From Myoxocephalus aenaeus (Eukaryota > Chordata > Actinopteri > Perciformes > Cottidae): DNA of 64,000 nucleotides. A program made the translations under genes and the position numbers. Positions 21,620 to 33,708 of this stretch are shown piece after piece. The stretch covers positions 1,323,501 to 1,387,500 of the forward strand of contig JBAMJR010000071.1 of the NCBI GenBank assembly GCA_038501785.1, read 5' to 3'. The notes beneath the pieces are model-generated. The model worked only from the letters and a program-made list of their open reading frames with translations, searched no databases and was not told where the DNA came from. The number at the start of each line of letters is the position of its first letter. Within the stretch, counting starts at the first letter, position 1.

Positions 21620-21705
21620 TTCATGAACTCACCAGCAGGTGTTGCTCTGTGACCAGTCTGTGGAGAGAGGGGTGCTGTGGTCTGACTGCAGAACGAGGAG
21701 GGAAA
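21620..21705 (+). repeat. Dispersed repeat copy 2
   Basis: Second, diverged copy of the 21205-21290 segment, same orientation. Family not identified. Confidence 0.7.
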
Positions 21706-22810
21706 AACAGGGGAATCATAGCCAAACCATACTCCTTGCCCCCCAGACGTGGGGGATGAGGGGTTCTGGGGTTCCCTCTATCCATTCTTCAAGTAGTCGC
21801 ATGAACCCCCTATGAGTTCTAATAGTTGTGTTATTTTATATCATTTTTTTCCCGAATTTAGTTTTTAACTCACTTTTATACCATATTTTGATCATAACTA
21901 TGTTACATATAATGTTATTGAGATTCCCCAAAATGGCTTGTCGAGCCGCCCCCAACTCCATGGTTCAAGGCCTAAACAACAACTTGCAGAGATGTAGGAC
22001 CCGTCTTTGTAAAGATAATGACCGGAATCTGAAAGAAAAATCACAATAAAGCATTTGGGAGTTACCATGGAGTTTTAGTCAAAAAAACTTTGTCGTTCGG
22101 TTAAAACATTTAAAGGTTATAAGCTTTTTGCTTTCTCACCATATGTTTGGTGCATGCTGGGATTTCAAATTTGCATAAAGCTCTGACAAAGACTGGCTAA
22201 GAAACCTCCCACCTTCACAGAAGCAGGCAGAGACAAAAAAGCAACAAGGAAGTAGGAGAAAAAAAACAGTCGATTTTTCAGGTACTAATATCCAGAGATG
22301 AATGAATATTTCATTTTATAGACTCCTACAAGCTCGTAGGGTTACAAAGAGGTGTCGTTTATTGAAATCCGACTTTGTAAAGTGTACTTATGAACGCTTT
22401 TGTCAAAAGTTACGGCCGCCGCCGAAAATGACGGCAGGGTTACGGGGTTTATATAATTACATAAACTTAACGGTAAGTTACATTTTTTATGTTCGGATAG
22501 AACTCTTCCCACAAGGCTTTACTGTATTTCAGCAATTTAAATGAAGTTAATCAACGTTGTGGTTCCGGAGATACTTTAGGAAACATCACTTTACTTATTT
22601 TTCTCTTTTCCTGTTCGATAATAGGCGCCGCGGGGCTCTGGGGTTAAAGAGGTTAAGAAATCTAACAATTTGCTATTTGTTTTGCTTTTTCATTAAACAA
22701 ACATGAATTGTCAATGTATTAAATCATGGGTACAGGGGGCGGCTGCGGGGACAGGGGGGGACGGGACGGCTGCGAGGCGGCAGCGGGGACAGACAAAGCC
22801 TCAGCAAGAT
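21706..22810. other. Unassigned sequence
   Basis: No gene recognised. Near 22624-22656 a gcgccgcggggctctggggt segment runs into ttaaagaggttaa, which could be the end of a TTAA-flanked MITE. A G-rich patch (22730-22800) is slightly longer in the right arm. The whole interval is mirrored at about 36058-37164. Confidence 0.35.
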
Positions 22811-23160
22811 ATCAACCACATTCCAGCCCAAAAACTGAAATATGACTTACTTATGGATGAAATGATATTCCACACGGCCTTGCTTGGTTTGTGGAACCAG
22901 AGGCGTACAAGGTCCAGGAAGAAAGCTAGGGCATTTTGACCTAAAGCTAGGGCAGACCTAATTCTACGGTACACGAAATGTGCACTAAATTAATTACTAC
23001 AAATATTTAACCTCACTTAATCAAAGTCAAACTTTGCAGAGATACTGTTACCACATAGTGCTATATTATAGTAGGGGGGAAAGCAATGATATGCATAATT
23101 AAACAGAGAAAATACATCCTGGAGGTTTTTTGTTTTTCTGAATATCAATTTCTCTTTTTT
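22811..23160 (+). repeat. Inverted-repeat segment A (left arm outer copy)
   Basis: The segment starts caaccacattccagcccaaa and passes through gaagaaagctagggcatttt. It has an inverted partner at 25655-25980 in the same arm, and both are mirrored in the right arm (33,170-32,811 and 36,057-35,720). Four copies thus alternate in orientation around the centre. The family is unknown; they may be ends of one composite element enclosing the piggyBac derivative. Confidence 0.7.
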
Positions 23161-23316
23161 CTTTCCTGTGTTCTATCATCAACCAATAAACCATTTGGAA
23201 TTTTTGAGAAAAATGTCTGGGGCTTAACCGGGGTTTAAAAGTTAAGATGATCACGTTGTTACGTGTTCACGTTGTTACGTTTTGTTACGCATTCACGTAG
23301 TCACGTGTTCACGTTG

Positions 23317-24722
23317 TTAACTCTCTGTCCGCGGTATCGCGGTGGGACACTCTTTACGTTTCTCCACGTTTCTAAAATATTCATAGCGTCGCGATAATAC
23401 ATCGCAGAAATATAATTTTACGTTTGCCGGAAAGAGGAGACTTCCTTCTTCCGCTGCCTGCGCCCTGCAATTTTTTAACACCATCAGACAATAGTTAGGG
23501 CCATCGGCGTGTCATATGACGCTTTGCCAAAAAAGTACTCGTCACACGAAATCCTTCTCTGGGATTTGTTGAATCATATGTCCGTCAACATTTGGTTAAA
23601 TAAACGAATCAATGAACACTCAAGAAACGCCCAAACAACAAGCATGTACCTACACACCTGAGCTCTGAAAACGCTGGCGTGTTCACTCATAAAGAAGAGA
23701 TATTATGGCAAAGGACGCACTTTACTACAGAGGAAGCTGTGGCGACGATTTTGGCGACGAGGACGACCCTGCAGGCTTTGACTCCTGCGACCAAGAGGAA
23801 GATGCAGACAGAAGGGATCCATTTGAAGATGGGTAAGTGTATTTAGATACTACACTTTGTGTTGCAATAGCATATTTACGCTAGCAGAGTGAGCACATTT
23901 AGCTGGTCCCTTTCTGCTCGAGTCTGGCGTAACACAGGTACGCACGTAGTCTGTTTACGTTAGCCGTTAGCACAGTTAGCTCAGGCCCTGATCAAAGTCC
24001 CTGCTGGAGCTCTGTTACTGTTTTGGTGTGTAATCGTAACTTTCTTTCAGTGAACTTAGTAGTGACCAGTAGTCATTTATTTTACAGAGGATTCACATCT
24101 GCAGCAGTGGACAACATCGCTCCAGACACTACGTCGTCGTGAAAGACTGACGACGACCCGGACACTGTTTACCAGGTAGCGTAGGTACACAGCTCCGCTG
24201 CACACGTACACCTGTGAACTGTTCAAACTGTGTGTAGTTAGTATTGACTAAGAGTAATTTATTTTACAGAGAGGATTCACCACTACCAGACCCTCTACCA
24301 CAGCCATCCCCACCAACCCGGGTCTGTTTTCTATTTCTGAACATGTATATTGTGTAAATATATTTTTAATTTATAATACATATTTTTATTTAAAAAAAAA
24401 TTCATTCGCACACACCCCATGAAGCTTTATCTGCAGTATGAAGTCATTTCTCAGTCCCATTTTATCATGTTGGTGAAAGGTGTGAAAGACCATATTTCTA
24501 CTAAAAAAACTATAATATTTTGTTTTTGTTTTAGACATTTATTTACATGTATCTACCATTGTATTCATATACTTCACTGCTTTTGTGAACCTAAAACCAA
24601 TTTCCATCACCTAAACCGAGTTACCACCTATATACCACCTGTAAAGTTATGTTTGAACACGAAATATGAAGAAATCGAGATTACATTTTTCAGCTTTAGA
24701 GTCATATTTTTTCTTTACACTT
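23317..24722 (+). mobile_element. piggyBac-like derivative (left copy)
   Basis: It starts at TTAA (23317-23320) followed by ctctctgtccgcggtatcgc, related to the end of the nested piggyBac at 15545. The far part (24419-24722) matches the other end of that element, but the terminal 180 bp is missing. The middle is deleted and no catalytic region remains. The mirrored copy is 34136-35541. Confidence 0.7.
23705..23832 (+). pseudogene. piggyBac transposase first exon, frameshifted (left copy)
   Basis: From ATG the frame gives an acidic stretch (DDFGDEDDPAGFDSCDQEED) ending at GGGTAAGTG. A shifted frame over the first part reads FTTEEAVATIL, the usual PGBD N-terminal motif, so a frameshift separates the two. 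Confidence 0.6.
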
Positions 24723-24774
24723 GGGCCCCTTTTTTTAGTTTGAGCACCTGCCCCCCAAAATGTCTGTGCACGTG

Positions 24775-25015
24775 CCTGGCCCAACATCCCAAATACAAAT
24801 TTGCCTCGGAGAGCTTTACAATCTGTACACATAACATCCCTGTCCCGGGACCTCACATCAGATCAGGAAAAACTCCCCAAGTAAAGATAGTAAAAACCCT
24901 TGCACAGGGAAAAAAGGGAAGAAACCTGAGGGAGAGCCACAGAGGAGGATCCCTCTCCCCGGATGGACAGAAGCAATAGATGTCATGTGACCAGAATGAA
25001 TAAGGTAACGGAGTT
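24775..25015 (-). mobile_element. L2 LINE 3'-end fragment (left copy)
   Basis: From gcccaacatcccaaatacaaa to gccagaatgaataa-like sequence it matches the 3' end of the intact L2 at 39580-39810 with modest divergence, same orientation. It is an old truncated insertion, mirrored at about 33845-34080. Confidence 0.8.
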
Positions 25016-25019
25016 ACAG

Positions 25020-25215
25020 CACAGCAGCTTCCAGAAAGACACCAAGACCAAGAGAGAGACCAAGACCAAGAGAGAGACCAAGACCAATACCAATACCAAA
25101 GAAGAGACCGAGACCAAGAGAGAGACCAAGAGAGAGACCAAGGCCACGAGAGACCAAGAGAGACGGAGAGGCCATGACCAAGAGAGACCAAGACCAAGAG
25201 AGAGACAGAGAGACT
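25020..25215. repeat. accaagaccaagagagag minisatellite (left copy)
   Basis: Imperfect tandem of an 18-bp motif. The right-arm version (33708-33835) is about 60 bp shorter. Confidence 0.8.
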
Positions 25216-25216
25216 T

Positions 25217-25302
25217 TTCCATTTTCACAAATTATCTCCCTTTGTCAATTAAGAATTCCAAAATGGTAATGTATGCTGATGACACAACACTGTATACAGA
25301 GA
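25217..25302 (+). pseudogene. LINE reverse-transcriptase scrap (left copy)
   Basis: A short open piece encodes LPLSIKNSKMVMYADDTTLY, with the YADD catalytic motif of non-LTR reverse transcriptases. The rest of the domain is missing. Confidence 0.6.
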
Positions 25303-25654
25303 TGGGCAGTATTTCTATTACTTTTGAGTATTTTGTCATTTGTATTTGATAGGGCCGATAAAAAATCTAATGTAATTTGTAATAAAATACTTTAGAGTGG
25401 AGTCATTTTGTATTTAAAATACTCAAAATACTTTCTCCACAAATCCAAAGACAGTTCACTTATCAAGCTCCTGTTTGTTTGATTTAACACAACCCTCCCC
25501 TCTTCAGCTCCGGTTTTGAGACTGTTCTCGTTTGCAGGGATAATATTCCATCCGCACGGGAGGCGGTTAACACCAAAAATATTTGAAAAGTTAGTTGTTC
25601 CAACTAAACTGGCTACTCAGTGGTTGGGTCTCAAGAACCAAAATGGAAGGATCA
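25303..25654. other. hAT-like terminus and unassigned sequence
   Basis: cagagatgggcagtatttct (25299-25318) resembles a hAT-type terminal repeat. Beyond it no gene is recognised. Mirrored at 33268-33620. Confidence 0.4.
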
Positions 25655-25980
25655 TTATACCATAAAGATGTCAGTGTGAACCTGTATGAGACACTTAACA
25701 CTGTAATATAGAACTATGTGGCCTACCATGCCACTGGCCAATGTAAGAGAGAAATAAGTAGGTCCGAAAAAAAAAAAAACCTCAAGGATGTATTTTCTCT
25801 TTTTAATTATGCATATCATTGCTTTATTTTCTACCATAAAATAGCACTATATGTTAACAGTATCTCTGCAAAGTTTGACTTTGATTAAGTGAGGTTAAAT
25901 ATTTTTAGTAATTCATTTAGGGCACATTTCGTGTACCGTAGGTTTAGGTCCCTGAAAGCAAAAATGCCCTAGCTTTCTTC
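25655..25980 (-). repeat. Inverted-repeat segment B (inner end of left arm)
   Basis: Reverse-orientation relative of segment A. It ends abruptly at 25980, after agctttcttc, where left-right symmetry stops. Confidence 0.75.
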
Positions 25981-27145
25981 GGGTAAAGCGGTTTACGGAC
26001 CCGCTATTGAAAACTTCCTCCAGCCGAATTGAAGGTTATCCGTGGCTCTACAATTCGGCGTGGTTTGTCTAAATCTGGCGTCCGAATTCCGACCATTTTG
26101 GGCGGATTGAAAACAGACACGCGTCCGGTTTTTAAAACGGTGATAAAAGTGGTGTACTGACCCGCTTTTCTACACTTTGTTCGGCCCAACCCTTGAGGAG
26201 ATCGTCTGTGTGGGACGTGTTAACATAATGCAGGTCATTTGGAAGAGTGGCAGCGCCTTGACTTCTGCGACGATTGCATGGAGCGCCCGGCTCTCCCACT
26301 GTTCACTTAAAAGAGCCTGACTGTCTATTTAGCTAACGTTATGTGTCGGCCAGAACAGCAAGCTTGCAAATCTCTTCACGTCTCCACTGTGCAGACATTT
26401 TTGTCTACAGCTTGTTTTAATGACTACTCCTTCTGACATTTGACATCTGGTCACGCATTATATCGACACACACAAATGCTAGCAAACGTTCTTGACTGTA
26501 CATGCTAGCTTAGAACGTTAGCCACATGGCAGCCGTACCCACAGACCTTGACGCACGTCTTTACTAAGAAGCAGATTTATACATGAAAATATCACGGTTC
26601 ATAATATAACGTGATTGCAACGTGTGTTGATTATTCTAATTTCTTAATGAGAAAAATATCACTATTCATCCTACTTGGCTAACACCACAGTCTTTGGCTA
26701 AACATTCTTTTATGTTATTCTGTTAGCTAAACATGGTGAGCTGGATAGCTAGCTAATGTTAGCTAACCCACAAGGATATACCTTTACCAACGTTAATGTT
26801 ACCTGTAGAAATACACACTAGGGTAGAAAAATGTAATGATTAGACATATGCTTAGACATACTTACACACAAATCTTCCTAGTCACAGTTGGAATGATGTC
26901 CGAACATGTCCAGTCCACAGAAAAGAGTCTGAGTGTCTGTCTGGCTGCGTCAAACAATCTCCCGCCTCTTTCAAACATGCAGACTTCTGGGGGAATGGGT
27001 AACACTAGCTGTAGTGTAAAATCAACACTGTAGAGTTGTTTGCAGAATATGACATTTGACTCCCTGTATTAACACCAACTCTTTTTGAAGAATAACTCTC
27101 TTGGAGTTGATTAACACTAAACCTGAGTTGAAATAACTCTATATT
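25981..27145. other. Palindrome spacer, left part
   Basis: Single-copy in this window. Includes gctagctaatgttagctaac near 26745 and a run of aacactctattttaacac-like short motifs near 27020-27180, resembling fish MITE sequence. No coding region is supported. Confidence 0.4.
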
Positions 27146-27815
27146 TTAACACTCAACCCTAACACTGAAAATCCAACACTTTTGATTTTGCTGTGTACAG
27201 TTATATGAGGAGGTAGTAAATTCCAAGCAGTAATTGCACGAAAATTTGAGGAGGCTTATTCTTGGGGTTGGAGGTATTAAGTGACCTAAGCTAGCATTCC
27301 TTGTGTGATGGTTATGTCTGTTAGATGTATATTGTAACTGATTGAAGAAATATTCAGGTTTCTGATTAAATACTACCTTTCTGAAAAACGTGAGACGGCC
27401 ATAGTGAAGTTGAGTTTCCACTGAGAACCATGACAGGCGAGATGCATATATGCTGTATTAGTTGTCATTGAACACTGGACTGCTCATCTGGCAGCTCGGT
27501 TTTGAACCAGTTGTAGTTTATTTATGTTCTTCTTAGCAGCTACTGACCATATGGATGGACAGTATAGCAGGTGACAAAAGACCAGGGAGTGTAACATCTG
27601 ACAAACAATAGAGAGTGTTAAATAAGCAAAGCACTTTCTGGTCATAGCTATGCCCCTCCCCATTTTAGTGACAATGTCGTCAATGTGCTCAGACCACGAC
27701 AACTGTTGGTTCAACACTACACCAGTAGTTTGGCCTTCTTGGCCTGTTCTATTGCTGAACCTGACAGGTGAAGCTGTGTGTCACCATTAAGTATATTCCT
27801 TGAGCCAAACACAAT
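27146..27815 (-). pseudogene. LINE reverse-transcriptase fragment, 3' part
   Basis: The minus strand encodes VFGSRNILNGD, then LSWSEHIDDIVTKMGRGIAM, LVQNRAAR and, in a shifted frame, SNFRAITAWNLLPPHI. These are the usual C-terminal motifs of non-LTR reverse transcriptases (L2/CR1/Rex1-like; clade not resolved). It continues in frame with 32202-32340 across the Harbinger insertion. Frameshifts make it non-functional. Confidence 0.75.
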
Positions 27816-28050
27816 GGCCGTTTCTCAATATGTGTACTTCTCTGTACTTGTGTACTCGTGAACTTCTGAAACGTCATCAGTCCGAGCCCAAGTACTGTTC
27901 CAATTCAAAGTTCGCATCAAGCCAAGCACGGTCGAAATGCCCGGATGTGGCTCGCTCCTCCCATTTTACCGAGCCTGCATCGGTGCTGACTTGTGTGTAC
28001 TTTGGATGGCCAAATATCCCAGAATACATTTCACTCCAGCGAATGAAGAA

Positions 28051-29486
28051 ATGGCGGAGGAGACGACACACAACTGTAAGTTGAAACTTTCTAAATACTA
28101 CCGCTGTTAAGTCACGCGAAGTAATTTTAGGATGTTTTTAGGCGATAAGTTAGTTGTTTAAGAATCAAATTGGTCTTCGGTTTGTCGAGATTCAGCCGAT
28201 AAAAAAAAATTCGCCGACAATGTCGGAGCCGCTAGCGGGACCGTCAGTAAACCAGCACCGGGGGCTCAGCGTCACGGGGCCCGGCTAGAACAGCCTGCTC
28301 TCGGCCAGTCTGTTTGAAATTTGCCGGTGGTATTGACGTCTCTGTTGAACGGTTAAACATGAGCTATAATTCGGTTTGGTTGAATCCAACGAACAATCTT
28401 TTGGTCTCTATAGTCTATGGTTTGTTTACAGGTAACGTTAAATCCGTTTTATTATTATAATTAGATTTTAATTTAACTTTAACGTTGACCTAGAGCCCTG
28501 TCTTTTAACTTCTGACCGACTTGTTAGCTCCTCTCTATCCATATTATACAGACTGATTATGCTGTCTATCAATGTGCATTATAACCTGCAATTTAAATTA
28601 AGGGACATCTGAGGAAACCCGGGCCCTTATAGACTGGCGTGTGGCCAATGAGAGCCTTTTCACAGGCCGTCGATATTCATGCAAGACTGGATGGGAGTGA
28701 GTATTGATTTTGAGTGCTTTTCTCTTGCGTCTAGGTAAGGGTTGTAGCCTTGTGCAGTCCCAATCTGAAATATTTAACATCTTATTGAAGAGGGTTAGGG
28801 TTGGACCCGTGTCACTGTGGTTTTATGTTTTGCCCAGGGACTTTGTTACCACAGCTGGCCTGGGGGTTACTGTGAAACAGGCCCGGAAAAAGTGGAACAA
28901 TTTGAGGAACAAGTACAAGGTAATCTCTTCTTTGTATTATATTTCAATTTAATATGATTCCCCAAAAAGAGTAATTTGCCAGGCCAATTGTGAAACTCAA
29001 CAAAGACAACAGGGATGCAGTGGGTGCTCTTTGGGACTTTGAATACATTCAAACAGTCAGCCTCACTAGTAAATCATTCCCTACTTGTAGGAGCTTAGGG
29101 ACCCTCCAACAGGAAAAGGGGTAGAGGCCGGTAGTGTGACTGCTGCCACCTGGCAGTGGTACAGCGTCATGGATGCTGCACTCCAGGGGCAGCATTCTAT
29201 CAGTCCGCCCCTGGTAGTTGCAGCAAACCTGACTGCCACTGCAGGTGGTAGCGTCAGTGCACCGGCCTCTGCCCCTTCTACTGAAGAAGCAAGGGGTGCC
29301 AAGCAGCCGAGAAGGAAGAGGACCAGGGAAAGAGAGAGTGTCTTGGACTTCCTAAAAGAGCAGGCAGAGAGAGACGAAGAACGACAAAGAGAGGCAGTGG
29401 CAAGAGAGGCAGAGAGCCAGAGGGCTGCAACAGAGAGAGCAGAAAGATACTTGTCTCTGTTTGAGAAACTTGTAAATAAACTGTAA
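28051..29486 (+). CDS. Harbinger Myb/SANT-like DNA-binding protein (4 exons)
   Basis: Exons are 28051-28075, 28603-28696, 28838-28919 and 29091-29486. All have GT/AG borders and matching phases, giving 198 residues. Residues 9-67 form a trihelix Myb/SANT-like domain with tryptophans at 9, 39 and 59 (TRALIDWR, ESLFTGRR, ARKKWNNLRNKYK), followed by ELRDPPTG and a TWQWY motif. The C-terminal 60 residues are a charged, coiled-coil-like helix rich in E, R, Q and A. In studied Harbingers this partner binds transposon ends and brings the transposase to the nucleus. The ATG was chosen because it is the first in a frame that splices through. Confidence 0.85.
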
Positions 29487-29669
29487 ATATGTTTGAATTT
29501 CAACCCAGGATATTCATTTTTGAAAGCAATTGAGTATATTTACAACAACACAGTCCTATTTTTTGTCAGGCAGTTACACTTTAATTAGGCAGAACAAGAC
29601 TATATACACAAACTTATACACGAAAGACTATATACACAAACTTAATGAATTATTTTCTGGGGAGGTTAT

Positions 29670-31753
29670 CTACAGGTAGTCATGTTGACCCAGACATGCA
29701 GGCAGTCCTTCGGGAGCCGAAATCTGGGCAGCAAGCCTTCCTCTGACCCCGTTCCCAGACAGATTCCTGTCAGCAGTGTCTTCCTCCATTTCTTCTGGGC
29801 CTTCCTCCTCCTCCTCCTCCAGGATGTCACCTGCTGCCACACAAATGTTGTGAAGGACACAACAGGCAGCGATCACCTTTGGGGCAAACAACGGTTTGAT
29901 CTCCAGGGCCTTCAAGAAAATGGAGCGCCAGCGTGTTTTCAGGACCCCAAAGGTGCGTTCAATGATGTTTCTTGCCCTCGCATGGTGCCTGTTGTAGCGG
30001 GCTTCCACTTGGCCTGTGAATTAACATAGAAAATGTAAGATGTCAACAAAGTGACAATTTGGTGTGTGTGTGTGTTTGTTCTTACTTGCTACAGGCTGGC
30101 GGTAGGGTGTCATGATGGCAACGGGATGTTGCAGACACGGGTACCCTCCGTCTCCCAACAGAAAGTACCCAGCTGGTGGGTACAGGGCCCGCTTATACAT
30201 CGGCGACCTCCGCAGCATGAGCGCATCATGGACCGATCCTGGGTTTCCGATGTACACATCTAGAAATGTGCCCTTGGCATCACAGATCCCCTGCAGTAGA
30301 ATTGAGGGGAACATTTTCCGATTGATGTACGACCTCTTGTGCTCTGCAGGAGGAAGGATCCGGACGTGACACCCATCGATTGCACCGGCAGCACAGCAGA
30401 ACGCCTCATGGCCGGCAAGGCGAGCAAAGCCGGTCCCCACCTCCTCCATCTCCTCTGCTTTGGGGAAATGCACCACTCTATGGAGGATCGTCATAATTTC
30501 ATCCACCACGTTGTGGACGATCCTGCACACTGTGGACAGTGGCATGGCGAAAATGCCAGAGGTGACCCTGTAGGAGGCGCCACAAGCAAGCCAGTACACC
30601 GTCACCAGCAGCTCAAGCTCATGGCTCCATCCGTGGTTTTTTTGCCGGGGCAGCATCTGGACCAGCATGTTAATGCTGTTCCTGGAGAGCCTGAAGGCTG
30701 GTCTCAGGTCAGCTTCAGACCAGGACATGCAAAGCATGGGGACATGGTCCTTCAGTTGCACATATCTTTGAACAGGAGTTTGGTCCTGGTCCTATTTAAA
30801 AAGAAAAAAAGGATATTATTTTTAAACATTGTTCATTAATTGTTGTAGCATTAATGTATATAGTATATTTATTTGTGTTTTGACCATTTAATAATAAAGA
30901 ATGATTTCTAAATATATATATTGTTGAAGTCTACCAGTATTAAATGTCTCTCTAATATCTGACCTGTGTGGTCAGGTGCTTGCTTATGCTGGAGAAGGTT
31001 TCTATGTATGTTACTGCTCGACAGGCAGTGTAAAACACACACCTATCTTACCAGAATCCAGAAGTCACTGTAGCCTCCATGATCTCTGGATCGTAGACAT
31101 GAACACTGTTTGTGTCTGTCCTGGTTAATGACTAATATACGAGACGCAGATGAGGTTCAAAGTACCTTAGTTTAACGTGTAGTGGTGTTTGTGTATCTAA
31201 CTGCACTGATGATCAACCTCTTGATGTTTGTGGACCAAGAAGACACATGGTAGGTGTGTATGTGAAATATAGACTAATTGATTTAATATTTAAATACTGT
31301 TATAATGTTACTGTATCAAACCTCCTCTGTACCTGTCACCTTATATATATATTAATGTTCCAACAGCCAAGCAATACATGTTAACATGAGCAATGTTCTA
31401 ATGTAAAGGTATTTTCTATGTAATCTAGTTTCAGGTATGTCCTTCATCCAATATGAAAGAATAGATATTAGATACACCTCCCAGTATAACCAGTACAACA
31501 GCAGCAGAAACTACATTAAACTAAATGATCATGTCCCTAAAACATTAAATCTAAGTTTTACACAATATTAAACTACATTAATTTTTCTTTGGGTGTAGGA
31601 AGTAAGCTGTCATGTCTAGCTATAAGTGGGAGGACAGTTTACACAGAAGAACAATGGGTAGCCTGTTTAAAAAAAAACGTAATGTTAAGACAGACTTACA
31701 AAGCAATAAAGACATGCGATTAAGGCACGTCTCCTCTCCGTCCTCCGCTGCAT
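29670..31753 (-). CDS. PIF/Harbinger DDE transposase (HARBI1-like, 3 exons)
   Basis: Exons on the minus strand are 31753-31700, 30791-30086 and 30013-29670, with GT/AG borders and matching phases, giving 367 residues. The transposase excises and reinserts the element. The DDE_4-type catalytic acids are D157 (GAIDGCHVRI), D232 (LLGDGGYPCL) and E272 (RARNIIERTFGVLKTRW). The N-terminal part has a helix-turn-helix-like region (SRNSINMLVQML to MPLSTVCRIV). A Glu-rich tail precedes the C-terminus. Length fits HARBI1-type proteins (about 350). The first exon (18 residues, Arg-rich) is the least certain part. No frameshift or stop is seen. Confidence 0.85.
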
Positions 31754-32201
31754 CGTGGCTCTTCTTTGACGGATTCGCCTCCTCTTCGGCTTCTTGATAC
31801 AGATGGCCGACTGCGATCGCAATCGCAACCCTCCGGGTCCGATCCATTATTATAATATATAATATATCTATAATATATAGATGTGTACTATATCTATATA
31901 ATCTATAATAATATATATATATAATAATAATCAGAAGCAGCTATATTATAACGGTATTATATCTAATATGTCGTTCTTCTCTCTTAACTCACGTAACTTG
32001 TATCCAAAGCAATCTCCAATCTCCTATACTCCACAACCCTTTTCCCACCACTGGCTCTTAAAATATACGTGCGGCCAACGTGGTGACGTCATCAAGTAAG
32101 CAGCCGTTCCAATTCACCGTACTTTTGAAGTCCGGACTCCAAGTCCAGACTCCAGAAGTTCACAAGTCCGTACTTGTGTACTTGGGTATTGAGAAACGGC
32201 C

Positions 32202-32340
32202 AATACATTCAGTTTTCGAAATGTTCAGGGCTAATGTGTTCACTTTCACCCAATCAGACACTCCCTCCAGATCCTGATTCAGAATGGTTGCAAGTCACAG
32301 AATGTCAGTGGAACTAAGAAAAGCTATTAAAAGACAACAA
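32202..32340 (-). pseudogene. LINE reverse-transcriptase fragment, 5' part
   Basis: The minus strand encodes LNQDLEGVSDWVKVNTLALN then ISKTECI, the LN-DL-W-NxLxLN-KT motif after the reverse-transcriptase palm. It continues at 27815 on the other side of the Harbinger. Confidence 0.75.
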
Positions 32341-32810
32341 CTTGATTGATTATGTATATATATTTTTATTAATGGGACTTAAAACATAAAAAATGGGGCC
32401 AGAATTCTTCATCAGGAGGTCTTCCTCACTCTCCAAGTCCTCGTACTACCATGAATCGATACCAGAGCCACTGATGTGACAAAGCCTGGCCTTACAAGAG
32501 TATATATGTCCATTTTACATGTTTATAACACAATTCAACCATAAATATTAACATAAACCATAAATATGACTCAAGGACTCGAACATGACTCGAGAGAGCT
32601 CCCCAAGTTATGAAAATATCTATTTTTATATCCCTAGCTTAATGCTACACATGATTGGCACACCTTTCTGGAAAGCATACGATCTATGGAATCCGGCAAT
32701 ATAAGAAAGAAAGAAATGATCCTTTATTAATCCCCTTGGGGAAATTCTTCTCTGCATTTGACCCATCCATGGTTAAGGAGCAGTGGGCTGCCCTGAGAGG
32801 CAACCACATT
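32341..32810. other. Palindrome spacer, right part
   Basis: No gene. At 32700-32805 a tcctttattaatccccttgg ... gcatttgacccatcc segment is a widespread fish interspersed-repeat motif. Confidence 0.45.
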
Positions 32811-33170
32811 CCAGCCCAAAAACTGAAATATGACTTACTTATGGATGAAACTATATTTCACACGGCCTTGCTTTGTATGTATTGGTGCATCTGCTTGAGC
32901 AGAGCACCTCTGTTGTGGAACCAGAGGCGTCCAAGGTCCAGGAAGAAAGCTAGGGCATTTTTGCTTTCAGGGACCTAAACCTACGGTACACGAAATGTGC
33001 CCTAAATCAATTACTAAAAATATTTAACCTCACTTAATCAAAGTCAAACTTTGCAGAGATACTGTTAACATATAGTGCTATTTTATGGTAGAAAATAAAG
33101 CAATGATATGCATAATTAAAAAGAGAAAATACATCCTTGAGGTTTTTTTTTTTTTCGGACCTACTTATTT
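32811..33170 (+). repeat. Inverted-repeat segment B (right copy, full length)
   Basis: Begins caaccacattccagcccaaa like segment A, so it is longer than its left-arm counterpart. Palindrome symmetry begins only at 32942, inside it. It carries an extra stretch (tgtattggtgcatctgcttg) that segment A lacks. Confidence 0.75.
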
Positions 33171-33621
33171 CTCTCTTACATTGGCCAGTGGCATGGTAGG
33201 CCACATAGTTCTATATTACAGTGTTAAGTGTCTCATACAGGTTCACACTGACATCTTTATGGTATAATGATCCTTCCATTTTGGTTCTTGAGACCCAACC
33301 ACTGAGTAGCCAGTTTAGTTGGAACAACTAACTTTTCAAATATTTCTGGTGTTAACCGCCTCCCGTGCGGATGGAATATTATCCCTGCAAACGAGAACAG
33401 TCTCAAAACCGGAGCTGAAGAGGGGAGGGTTGTGTTAAATCAAACAAACAGGAGCTTGATAAGTGAACTGTCTTTGGATTTGTGGAGAAAGTATTTTGAG
33501 TATTTTAAATACAAAATGACTCCACTCTAAAGTATTTTGTTACAAATTACATTAGATTTTTTATCGGCCCTATCAAATACAAATGACAAAATACTCAAAA
33601 GTAATAGAAATACTGCCCATC
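33171..33621. other. Mirror of 25303-25751, unassigned
   Basis: Reverse complement of the left arm with few differences. The hAT-like terminus is at its right end. No gene. Confidence 0.4.
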
Positions 33622-33708
33622 TCTGTATACAGTGTTGTGTCATCAGCATACATTACCATTTTGGAATTCTTAATTGACAAAGGGAGATCATTTGTGAAAA
33701 TGGAAAAG
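33622..33708 (-). pseudogene. LINE reverse-transcriptase scrap (right copy)
   Basis: Mirror of 25217-25302. This copy encodes NDLPLSIKNSK where the left copy has NYLPLSIKNSK. Confidence 0.6.

Larger units (their letters stand above)
27816..32201. mobile_element. PIF/Harbinger transposon, structurally complete
   Basis: Terminal inverted repeats ggccgtttctcaata (left) and its complement (right) are perfect for 15 bp and continue imperfectly. The flanking 3-bp duplication is AAT (27813-27815 and 32202-32204); 3-bp duplications are typical of PIF/Harbinger. Removing the element restores an open LINE frame (SKTECI then VFGSRN). It carries both proteins the superfamily uses, convergently arranged and 183 bp apart: a Myb/SANT-like protein and a DDE transposase. 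Both are open across all predicted exons, so this may be autonomous. It sits in the palindrome spacer. Confidence 0.93.

Noticed and set aside
25217..25302. Functional reverse transcriptase because of the YADD motif
   Set aside because: Only about 28 codons of the domain remain, next to a minisatellite.
26836..27033. Possible hAT transposase C-terminal fragment in the spacer
   Set aside because: Minus-strand translation loosely resembles a hAT dimerisation region, but no diagnostic motif is convincing.
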